A program made the position numbers and the translations under genes. Under the pieces are notes generated by a model that was given only the letters and a program-made list of their open reading frames with translations, had not been told where the DNA came from and did not search any database. This document shows positions 16,750 through 24,549 of a stretch of DNA of 64,000 bases, piece by piece; positions within the stretch are counted from its first letter, which is position 1, and the number at the start of each line of letters is the position of its first letter. The stretch is from the NCBI RefSeq assembly GCF_030678915.1, contig NZ_JAUUTZ010000004.1, positions 62,001-126,000 of the forward strand. Reading direction: 5' to 3'. The stretch comes from Paracoccus wurundjeri (GTDB lineage Bacteria; Pseudomonadota; Alphaproteobacteria; Rhodobacterales; Rhodobacteraceae).

Positions 16750-18711
16750 TTGTCTAGCCCAGAAAGTACATGTTGCGCGTTTCGTTATCCGAAAAATTCG
16801 ACAGAACCAAGCCTGTCAGAGGCGCGTGCGAGATATGAAGAACTGAAGCGAAAGGCACCTCGTCAGGCAAGCGAATTTGCGCTGGCCATGGCGCCGGTAT
16901 TTGCATCGCGACAGTTCTTTTACAGAAGACTTCTGTCAAAGGATACGGATCTGGACCTTCGGCGGCAAGCGGCCGCTTCGGCATTGGAGATGGCAAAGAG
17001 CGGGGTAAAAGTAGATTACAAGATACTGGTCAGGTCCGCGAAAATACTTGCCGAGTTGTCTGGCGAAGAGACCGGCCAGCAGCCATTGGACTATCTTGAT
17101 CGTATCGGTCCCGCAGGAAGCAAGATCGCGCTTCTGGCGGCATTCCATCAGGCAAAGCTCGAACGGCGGTGGGACGATGCCTACAGAATACTTGCGCAAT
17201 ATGTGAAAGAGCATCCGAAGGACGCAAAGCGAAGGCGCGAACTGGGGCTACTGGCCTATCGCAGCGGTTCGTGGGGAGAGCGCGCCTCTGCCATCCGGGG
17301 ACTGAATGATTTTCGCCAGGACAAAAAGGCCCAAGAGGCATTTGCAGCTGTCAGTTCCTTTTTTAAGGCCTGTTCTGTTTCTCTTACATCTCGGGCGGAT
17401 ATAGGGCGCCGCACAAACCTGCAAAGCCCGGCATCCGTGTTCCGGCATGTTCTAACCTCTTGTCCCCCGACGCAGGCCGGAAACCGGGAGGGGGTCGTCA
17501 TGATTGCGCCGTCGCTTGCTGGTGGAGGGGCGGAAAGGATCGCCGCCACGATCTGCGGCGATCTTTCGGCCAGGGGCAAGCCCGTGGAAATGGCGATCTA
17601 TGATGTCGACGGCAAGACCGGTCGCGATCCTCTGTTCTATTTGCCGATGACGGGTCTTGATCGGGAAGACATCCGGGTGCTGGATCTGACCGCGCCTCTG
17701 CGGGAGCCTTTCTGCTGGCTGCCTCCGAATCTGTCCCACAAGTCGCAGGCCATCCATGATTTCCTGATGTGGCGTCGCCCGCATACACTATATTTGACGC
17801 TGGACATGGTAAATCTGGCAGGGGGTTTTGCGGGGTTGCTTGCGGGCGTTCCGAACATCATTCTGCATTCTCATAACCAACGGCCTTCGGATGTATATGC
17901 AGGCCTCGGGATGGAGGGATGGGCTGCCGCTTATCAGGCATTGCTTGAACGAGACGAAATTCGCATGATTGCGGTCAGCCAAACCGTTGCCGAGGATTAC
18001 GCCGACTGGACCGATACCCGGTCTGACCGGATCGAAATCGTTCGGAATGGTCTTGATCTACAACAGCTCCTACGTCCGGACAAACCGTTTCTCGAGACCT
18101 TCAGATCTGAACTCGGTATTCCTCGAAAATCATTGATCGTAGGAACGGCCTTTCGCTTCGAAGAGGTCAAGCGTCCCGACCTTTGGCTTCGAATGGCCGG
18201 GCGCGTCGTCAAGAAAAGACCGGATGTCCATTTCGTTCTTTTCGGTGAAGGCGCGCTTCTTGAAAGGGAGCGGTTGCGATGCCGGGATTTCGGGATTGAG
18301 AAGCAGGTTCATTTCACGGGGCATGTGAACGATCTTTATCATCGGTTGCCCCTTCTGGATATCTTTGTTCTGTCATCCCGGTCAGAGGGACTTCCGAACG
18401 TCCTGCTGGAAGCGCAGGCAGGAGGCGCAATTCCTGTTACTTTCGATGTGGGAGGCTGCCGGGAGGCGATGAATGACGGCGTAACGGGTCTTTTGGTTCG
18501 CGAGCAGTCGGACGAAGCTCTGGCCCGCGCCGTTCTGAAAGCATTGAACGATCCGGAATGGCGACGCGCGGCGACGAAGGCAGGAAGGAAGTTTGTCCGC
18601 AGTCATTTCTCGGTCAATCGCATGCTTTCCGCCTTCAACAGGTTCTTGAGTGCTGCCGAATCCGGCGTTAACCGGCCTATCCATTCACTTGGCGGGCATA
18701 GGACAGAATAA
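16750..18711 (+). CDS. GT4 glycosyltransferase with N-terminal helical repeat domain (paralog A)
   Basis: 653 residues. Residues 1 to about 225 are helical and TPR-like. From about 245 there is a GT-B glycosyltransferase: IAPSLAGGGAERIAATI (glycine-rich acceptor loop), ILHSHNQ, VRNGLDL, GTAFRFEEVKRPDLWLR and the donor-site LSSRSEGLPNVLLEAQAGG with EX7E spacing, as in family GT4. The TTG at 16750 has an AGGGGG site and gives exactly the length of the paralog at 24539-26500. It heads a plus-strand operon with methyltransferase, esterase and sulfotransferase. Sugar specificity is unknown. Confidence 0.85.
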   Translation: MSSPESTCCAFRYPKNSTEPSLSEARARYEELKRKAPRQASEFALAMAPVFASRQFFYRRLLSKDTDLDLRRQAAASALEMAKSGVKVDYKILVRSAKILAELSGEETGQQPLDYLDRIGPAGSKIALLAAFHQAKLERRWDDAYRILAQYVKEHPKDAKRRRELGLLAYRSGSWGERASAIRGLNDFRQDKKAQEAFAAVSSFFKACSVSLTSRADIGRRTNLQSPASVFRHVLTSCPPTQAGNREGVVMIAPSLAGGGAERIAATICGDLSARGKPVEMAIYDVDGKTGRDPLFYLPMTGLDREDIRVLDLTAPLREPFCWLPPNLSHKSQAIHDFLMWRRPHTLYLTLDMVNLAGGFAGLLAGVPNIILHSHNQRPSDVYAGLGMEGWAAAYQALLERDEIRMIAVSQTVAEDYADWTDTRSDRIEIVRNGLDLQQLLRPDKPFLETFRSELGIPRKSLIVGTAFRFEEVKRPDLWLRMAGRVVKKRPDVHFVLFGEGALLERERLRCRDFGIEKQVHFTGHVNDLYHRLPLLDIFVLSSRSEGLPNVLLEAQAGGAIPVTFDVGGCREAMNDGVTGLLVREQSDEALARAVLKALNDPEWRRAATKAGRKFVRSHFSVNRMLSAFNRFLSAAESGVNRPIHSLGGHRTE

Positions 18712-18722
18712 GGAAATAACTA

Positions 18723-20615
18723 TTGGAACGTCTTAACCTCGCGCTTCCTTACAGCCCGACCGAATTCGCCATCCACAGTCTGCGCTATCTTCCGTTGCGG
18801 GGCGTCGTGGCGGGCAAGCGCGTTCTTGATATCGCTTGCGGCGAGGGCCTGGGGACATCGTTGATCAGCAAATGGGGGGCTGCTCAGGTGGTTGGCGTCG
18901 ATGTTGCGGAGACTGCGATTTCCGCCGCCAGGGCACGTTTGCTGGAAAGAGAAAAAACGAATGTCGAATTCGTCCGCGACGATGCGATCAGTTATCTCGA
19001 AAGGACAACAGAGGATTTCGACATCATCATCAGTGCGGAAACCATAGAGCATCTGGAAGATCCCCGCCGCTTTCTGGAATTGTGCAGATCGCGCCTGACA
19101 ACAGACGGAAGTTTCGTGGTTACATGCCCCAATGACCACTACTATTATGGTGGCGGGCAGACGATGAACAGATATCATCTAGCCAGCTATCGGTTTGAAG
19201 ATTTCAAGGCATTGGCGGAAGATGTTCTGGGCGCCGGAGAATGGGCCCTTGGGGCGCCACTTAGCGGTTTCGGGCTGTTTCCGCTGGCGATCACCGAATT
19301 GGATGCCGGTGATTACAGGGACGCGTTGATGCGGCGGCGGGGGATGGGCGGCGAAACCGTTCCTGTGCCGGACGTGGCGCGGAATGGCCTGACGCCAGTC
19401 AATTCTCTGTTCTATCTGGGAGTTTGGGGATCTTTGCCGCTTCGCCGGGCATTTGGTGTCGCTATCCCCCGTGGATCGAATTATCGGCTGGGCGATTTGC
19501 GCAGTGTATCGGAAGATATCGCGCAAGGTGCTGTTCGCCGCATGGCTCTGGTGCATGATGGTGAGATCACTGCAGACGAGGTCACTGCGCTTCGTAACCT
19601 GCTGAGAGGAAAATATACCGTCGAGGCTTTCGCATGGGCCGGCGACGCCAGGGCGCTGGGGACGGCGCTTCTGAATGGACCGATATTCGACAATATTCAC
19701 TTCGAAACCCCGGCGGCTTTTGAGGCCGTGGCAGAATGGATGATCATGTCGGCGCCGATGCCCGAGTTTCTGGACCGGTATGGTGCGCGCTGGTCTGCGG
19801 CGACTCTGACGGTGCGCCCGGATATACAATATCCGTCCGACCACAATCTGGCTTTTGCGGATGGAGCGTTGGGACGGGCCGCCGCAATACGCAAAGCGCG
19901 GACAGCTACGGGGGACCGCGCGGTGCTCTGGTGTGCGGAAGCATCAATCACCGGAAGCCCGGATGCCACAGCGCCGGCCGCTGCGCATCGCATTGCAGTG
20001 GTCATGCCCGCCCACGCAGAATGTGATTCCGTGCATGCGCTGATTGCTGCCGCCCAGGCGAAGGCCGGATTGACGGGACTGACCATCATACCCATCGATG
20101 CCGGTGCGCCGCCGCAGAAGATCATATCCAGCCTGGCGGAAGCAGATGCATTGCTGTGCCTTGACGGGGCAGGGACCGCGCGCCGCGCCGCAGAGCACGC
20201 TATTCGCCATGGGCTTGCAGTGATGATGCCGTCTACACATCCGCTGGCCTCTATACTGGGAGATGCCCAGAAGCCGCTGGTGATGGTGCAGCCGGATGTG
20301 ATCGCGTTGGATCATGCGCTTAAGGTAATCTATCTGGAACCTCGTGCCAGAAGCCGTATCCGGGCCGAGAACCTGGCGCTGGCCGAGCATATGACCACGA
20401 ATGCCCGAGGTGTTTTCTGGACTCGGGCGCTTGCGCAGGCGCAACTGTCATGCAATCGATACGGTGCTCCATTGCGGGCGGCGGTGCTGAAGGCCGCAGC
20501 GCAGGTTACCCGATCCGTTCCCCCAATCAATCTGCTTGCAATCGAGGCGGAACGCGACGCGCTGCGGGCCGAGTGTGAACGTCTGCGCCGCAGAGTTCAT
20601 GACAACCCGCAATAG
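18723..20615 (+). CDS. SAM methyltransferase fused to an uncharacterised C-terminal domain
   Basis: 630 residues. Residues 1 to about 170 are a class I methyltransferase: motif I VLDIACGEGLGTSL, VVGVDVAETAI, DIIISAETIEHLEDPRRFLE and SFVVTCPNDHYY. The remaining 450 residues are not recognised; the last 200 (VVMPAHAECDSVHALIAAA, EADALLCLDGAG, HGLAVMMPSTHPL) look like a GT-B-like donor half. A short basic coiled coil ends the protein. The TTG at 18723 has an AAGGAA site and lies 11 bases after the glycosyltransferase stop. Probably a sugar or glycan methyltransferase (inference). Confidence 0.75.
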   Translation: MERLNLALPYSPTEFAIHSLRYLPLRGVVAGKRVLDIACGEGLGTSLISKWGAAQVVGVDVAETAISAARARLLEREKTNVEFVRDDAISYLERTTEDFDIIISAETIEHLEDPRRFLELCRSRLTTDGSFVVTCPNDHYYYGGGQTMNRYHLASYRFEDFKALAEDVLGAGEWALGAPLSGFGLFPLAITELDAGDYRDALMRRRGMGGETVPVPDVARNGLTPVNSLFYLGVWGSLPLRRAFGVAIPRGSNYRLGDLRSVSEDIAQGAVRRMALVHDGEITADEVTALRNLLRGKYTVEAFAWAGDARALGTALLNGPIFDNIHFETPAAFEAVAEWMIMSAPMPEFLDRYGARWSAATLTVRPDIQYPSDHNLAFADGALGRAAAIRKARTATGDRAVLWCAEASITGSPDATAPAAAHRIAVVMPAHAECDSVHALIAAAQAKAGLTGLTIIPIDAGAPPQKIISSLAEADALLCLDGAGTARRAAEHAIRHGLAVMMPSTHPLASILGDAQKPLVMVQPDVIALDHALKVIYLEPRARSRIRAENLALAEHMTTNARGVFWTRALAQAQLSCNRYGAPLRAAVLKAAAQVTRSVPPINLLAIEAERDALRAECERLRRRVHDNPQ

Positions 20616-20841
20616 AGGATTTTGTCACATGTGGCGAAGCGGATCATCTGTAGTGGAAGCGTGCCCGCAAAGCTTCGTTATGCCGGGCATGTATGGGGAG
20701 ATATTGGTTTTATTCATGCCGTTTACATTGGCGATAATCCTCTGAAAACCGGATGATACAGACATTCTCGATTGATTCATCGCACAACTTGAACGATACA
20801 AAACAGGCTTTGGCAGCATAAGATGGGAAGGAAGCAAAGAC
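20616..20841. other. 226-base gap inside the glycan operon
   Basis: No convincing gene. A 38-codon frame starts at 20630 (MWRSGSSVVEACPQSFV...) and ends hydrophobically, without a ribosome site or known family. AGAGGATT at the left edge and AATCCTCT near 20737 form a long-range 8-bp inverted repeat. A GGAAGG site at the right edge serves the next gene. Confidence 0.35.
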
Positions 20842-21879
20842 GTGCGTTCGGTGATATATGATGGCGGCGACCTATGCGTTCTTCTCTCCTCCTGTGGCGC
20901 GGATAAAGGTGTCATAACCTTTGGTTCGTGGCTGCGGCAGCCGCTTCAAGATCGCCCGGCCACGGCTGCCAAGGGGTTCGGTGATGGCGTCTTCGTAAAC
21001 CGTGGGGTTGACGAACTGCACATCGTTCCGCGCCGGAACCACTGGTATCAAAGTGCCGAGATGGCCGAGGTCGAGCGTCTGGCGCGCTCCTTTGCGTCCT
21101 CTCGGAAGGTGGTGACATATGGTTCCAGCATGGGCGGTTACGGAGCTGCCCTTATGTCTGCGCAACTGGGTGTGCCCGCCGTGTCTCTGGCACCTCAATT
21201 CACGCTCGATGCCGGAATTGTTCCATGGGAGACCAGATGGCGCGAAGACGTGCGGATGATCGAGAGCTTCGATACAGACGCGATGACACGCCGGGGACCT
21301 GCCAGCGGATATCTTTTCTATGATCCGTTCACGGGGCTTGATGCGAGGCAGGCCAATCTGTTTCGTGGATGTTCCAATCTCACTTTCGTTCCCTGTCCGT
21401 TTTCAGGCCACGCCACGAGTTCACTGGTCAATCGTATCTATTCCCTCAGGCGGCTCGTTCTCGAGGTGCTCGAGGGAACCTTCTCGGTCTCGGAATTTGT
21501 TGAGACGCGCCGCAACTCCGGACGGGAGCGAGACGATATGTATGTGGCGATGCTTTATGTTCAGGCCGTTACCAGAAAGAAGCCCGCGGTCGAAGCATGG
21601 GCCGGGAAGCGCCTGAAGGGCCTTGAGGGTCAGCTTGGCGCCAAATCGCTTCGCACGCTGTTTTCGTTCGAGCTGCGCCGTGGGCGCAAGGATCTAGCGG
21701 CAGGATGGGCTGAAGCCGCGTCACAGCTTTCTCCTGCGACGGCCGGCGACTGTTTCATTGCGGCGAAGCTGGCGGCCCATGCCAAGCTGTATGACAAGGC
21801 ACGCGAAATCCTTTGTCACGGCCTGTCTATCGCGCCGGCAAATGCCGCTCTCAAGCAGGAACTCGCTTCCCTCGCATGA
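20842..21879 (+). CDS. Alpha/beta hydrolase-like protein with C-terminal helical repeats
   Basis: 345 residues, GTG start with an AAGGAAG site. The nucleophile elbow GSSMGGYGAAL (near residues 92-102), the preceding RKVVTYG strand, and the late Ser-Gly-His (CPFSGHATSS) fit a Ser-His hydrolase of the esterase type. The last 110 residues are helical, with TPR-like pairs resembling those in the N-terminal domains of the nearby glycosyltransferases. Placed among glycan-modifying genes it may remove or transfer acyl groups on the polymer (inference). No signal peptide, so cytoplasmic. Confidence 0.65.
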   Translation: MRSVIYDGGDLCVLLSSCGADKGVITFGSWLRQPLQDRPATAAKGFGDGVFVNRGVDELHIVPRRNHWYQSAEMAEVERLARSFASSRKVVTYGSSMGGYGAALMSAQLGVPAVSLAPQFTLDAGIVPWETRWREDVRMIESFDTDAMTRRGPASGYLFYDPFTGLDARQANLFRGCSNLTFVPCPFSGHATSSLVNRIYSLRRLVLEVLEGTFSVSEFVETRRNSGRERDDMYVAMLYVQAVTRKKPAVEAWAGKRLKGLEGQLGAKSLRTLFSFELRRGRKDLAAGWAEAASQLSPATAGDCFIAAKLAAHAKLYDKAREILCHGLSIAPANAALKQELASLA

Positions 21880-22042
21880 GGTGGAATGGATATCTCGATC
21901 TCAAGAAAATCACCACAAAACGCCGGGGGCATTCGATTGCGCGGCGTTGAATTGCCGAGGGATGCGCATGCCGGAAACCTCGCCTTGCGGTTGTCCGGCA
22001 TCTTACGTACAGATAGGCGACATTTGCAAGCAAGGTGAATAT

Positions 22043-22861
22043 ATGGAAGATTTTCTCAAGGAAATGAGAGAGATCGTCGGGCTTCCCGAGCCCGCCATTG
22101 CTCGCAACATGCCCGACCCATTGACCTTTGATACACAAGGGCAGGGCTTCAGAGATGGTTTCATGAAATCGGCCATTCTGTGCACGGCGCGGTCAGGCAG
22201 CTCTCTTCTTTCGGTTGCGCTGGAGGCCTATGGTTTTCAGTTCCGGGAATATCTGAACACCGGCGATCTGCTGAAGAGAGTGGTACAAAATGCAGGGGTG
22301 ACATATACCTCGGATCTGGCGCGTCCCTTCGAAGAGTTCGCGACGCAAGACGGGCGCATGTCGATCAAGATGCCTCCTCTTGGCCTCGTTTTCCTTTTCA
22401 TGATGGGCGAGTTTCCGAAAAATCTGGATCGGTGGCGTTTCGTTTATCTTCGCCGGCAAAATCTGGTTCGTCAGGCCATCTCGGGGGCCGTTGCGCGGCG
22501 TACGGGTCAATGGACACATGTGATGGCGGCAAGATCCGAAATTTCTGACGATGATTATTCGTTTGAAGAAATTCTTCGGATCCTGAACTCGGCTAACCAG
22601 GAAAACCGCATGATCGAGCGTTTTATCGGTATGCTCGGGCTTCCGGTCTATAATGTCATTTACGAAGAGTTCGTCACCAACCAGAAGGCGGTTCTTGCTG
22701 AAATCGCGTCTTTTTTTGGCTGCGACCTGAACGATTATCCTGAAGCCGCGAACCACAAGCCCTGGATCGAGCGACAATCCACCGATTTAAACAAACGGTG
22801 GGAGGATCGTTTTCGCGAAGATCTTCTGAAGCGGCTTGGCACAGAGGCGACGATTGCCTGA
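22043..22861 (+). CDS. Stf0-family sulfotransferase
   Basis: 272 residues. The P-loop-like PAPS site AILCTARSGSSLLSVALEAYG (about residues 42-62), followed by REYLN, and the later FVYLRRQNLVRQAISGAVAR block, which supplies the 3'-phosphate-binding Arg and Ser, identify a Stf0-type sulfotransferase. It would move sulfate from PAPS to a sugar hydroxyl. The ATG at 22043 has an AAGGTG site; the frame is open further upstream but overlaps the hydrolase gene. It is the last gene of the plus-strand glycan operon. Confidence 0.82.
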   Translation: MEDFLKEMREIVGLPEPAIARNMPDPLTFDTQGQGFRDGFMKSAILCTARSGSSLLSVALEAYGFQFREYLNTGDLLKRVVQNAGVTYTSDLARPFEEFATQDGRMSIKMPPLGLVFLFMMGEFPKNLDRWRFVYLRRQNLVRQAISGAVARRTGQWTHVMAARSEISDDDYSFEEILRILNSANQENRMIERFIGMLGLPVYNVIYEEFVTNQKAVLAEIASFFGCDLNDYPEAANHKPWIERQSTDLNKRWEDRFREDLLKRLGTEATIA

Positions 22862-22872
22862 AGCGATTGAGG

Positions 22873-22910
22873 GCGAGGATCACACCGATAATTCGGTGCT
22901 GATCCCTCGC
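22873..22910. terminator. Hairpin between convergent sulfotransferase genes
   Basis: A 16-bp stem (GCGAGG-ATCA-CACCGA against TCGGTG-TGAT-CCTCGC) with a TAAT loop and two single-base bulges sits 12 bases after the Stf0 stop and overlaps the end of the opposing gene. It lacks a T-run on either strand, so bidirectional termination is only likely, not proven. Confidence 0.4.
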
Positions 22911-23608
22911 TCGGTCGCGATTTGCATCAGTTCTTCGGCATTCTCGACCATGTCCGATAGTTTCGTCGATCCGAATTTACCGCTTGTCACTTTGAAATCA
23001 TAGGCCGGAATTCCTGCCTCCGCCAGAATTTCGGTAATGACGCTTTTCATATCTTCGACCAGCTGCTCGTAAAAAAAGCTTTTGGCTCCGGCGTCTTGTG
23101 TGATCTCCGCAATGTTATCGCGGCCCCTCTCGATATTCGCGAATGCTGCCTTCAGGTTCAGCGGATTGATAAAGGGGCGAAACTGCACTTCGAGCCCTTT
23201 GGGAATGGACCACGAACGTGTCTCGCCCTTTTCAGCGGCTTCATTCACCCATGCCCTTGTCCGTAGCGCCGAAACCGCCGTTGCAAGATCATCATGCCGG
23301 TCGAGGATGAGATAATTCGGTGAGAACCCGGCCATGTAATCCTTGAATGCTGCGGCGTCCCCAAGCGCGTTCGCATTGAGGTTGAGGAATATCCGTTCCT
23401 CATTGCTTTTGCCTATATGTTCGCGCATCCACTCCAGTTGCGCGGGCCAGACATCCGGCTGCGTGCCGCCCCCACCGATCACCTTTGTCCGGACGGCTGT
23501 AAGCGGTTCATTCCAAACCCGGCAGGAGCGGGATTTCTGGACGATACTGTTAACCAGATTACTGCCGACACGGCCCCATGGCATGAGAAGCACAGTGATT
23601 TGTGGCAT
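22880..23608 (-). CDS. Sulfotransferase-like protein
   Basis: 242 residues. The start ITVLLMPWGRVGSNLVNSIV is a PAPS-type P-loop, followed by RVWNEPLT, and a second block YLILDRHDDLATAVSALRTRAW has the Arg and Ser expected for 3'-phosphate binding. The family is not fixed and it differs from the Stf0 protein encoded opposite. Its start overlaps the epimerase stop by one base (TGATG), so it is translationally coupled in the minus-strand glycan operon. A second sulfotransferase implies more than one sulfation site (inference). Confidence 0.65.
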   Translation of the reverse strand: MPQITVLLMPWGRVGSNLVNSIVQKSRSCRVWNEPLTAVRTKVIGGGGTQPDVWPAQLEWMREHIGKSNEERIFLNLNANALGDAAAFKDYMAGFSPNYLILDRHDDLATAVSALRTRAWVNEAAEKGETRSWSIPKGLEVQFRPFINPLNLKAAFANIERGRDNIAEITQDAGAKSFFYEQLVEDMKSVITEILAEAGIPAYDFKVTSGKFGSTKLSDMVENAEELMQIATERGISTELSV

Positions 23609-24549
23609 CAGGTATTCCTATTAACTTCAAGTGAATTCCAGAGCGATGTCAGCCCTTTGCGAAGATCCGTCTGTGCTTGAAAGCCAAGCTCGTTATATGC
23701 CAGCTCCGGACTGCCCAGCGACATGCGGATATCTCCGGCGCGCGGCTCGACATGGGATATTTCGGTCGTGCCACGACCTGCCACGCTGTCGATCTCTTTT
23801 GCCAGATCAAGCAACGTTTTCTCGGATCCCGTACAAAGATTGTAGACTGACGCTCCGCCGGTATCCGCAGCCCTGCCACGCGCGCTGACCAGCCCCCTGG
23901 CAATATCACCCACATAGATGAAATCGCGGCTTTGCAACCCGTCACCAAAGACCGTATGCGGCATGTCTGCTGCGCGGTTGGCGCAGAATTTCGAGATCAC
24001 TCCGGCATAGGGCGAACGAGGATCTTGCCGTGGACCGTAGACGTTGAAGAAGCGAAGTCCAGCCGATCGCAGCCCGTGGATCTCTGCCATCGCGCGGGCC
24101 TGATGCTCGCAGCCCAGCTTGTCGGCGCCATAGGGAGAGATCGGCATCGGCAGGCTGTCTTCGCGGCATTCCGACCCGGAACGGTTGCCGTAGATCGCCG
24201 CCGATGAGGCATATACGACCGGTATCCCTTTTGTTGCGGCGGCACGAAACAGCCCGATCGTGCCGCCCAGGTTGATTCGATGCCCCAAATCCCAGTTGCT
24301 TATGCATTCCTGCACGATCACAAGCGCGGCAAGGTGAAAAACGCTATCCACATCGCGCACCAGATCGGCGACCAGCTCTGTGTCAAGGATGTCGCCTTCT
24401 ACCAGCCGGGCTCCCGCAGGCACGTTCTCTCGCGCGCCGCTGGAAAGGTTGTCGAGGATTACAACTTCCTCGCCATCGGCAAGCAGGCGATCGGCAAGGT
24501 GACTGCCGATAAAGCCGGCGCCGCCGGTCACAAGCGTCTTACGTGTCAT
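23608..24549 (-). CDS. NAD-dependent sugar epimerase/dehydratase (extended SDR)
   Basis: 313 residues of the UDP-glucose 4-epimerase-like extended SDR family: NAD motif TLVTGGAGFIGSHLADRL at the N-terminus, DNLSSG, the catalytic YASSAAIYG and the YxxxK tetrad (SPYGADKLGCEHQ), then RFFNVYGPRQDPRSPYAGVI. It probably makes a nucleotide sugar for the polymer. The ATG at 24549 overlaps the glycosyltransferase stop by 11 bases and is set by the NAD motif; the frame stays open to 24651. Confidence 0.88.
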   Translation of the reverse strand: MTRKTLVTGGAGFIGSHLADRLLADGEEVVILDNLSSGARENVPAGARLVEGDILDTELVADLVRDVDSVFHLAALVIVQECISNWDLGHRINLGGTIGLFRAAATKGIPVVYASSAAIYGNRSGSECREDSLPMPISPYGADKLGCEHQARAMAEIHGLRSAGLRFFNVYGPRQDPRSPYAGVISKFCANRAADMPHTVFGDGLQSRDFIYVGDIARGLVSARGRAADTGGASVYNLCTGSEKTLLDLAKEIDSVAGRGTTEISHVEPRAGDIRMSLGSPELAYNELGFQAQTDLRKGLTSLWNSLEVNRNT

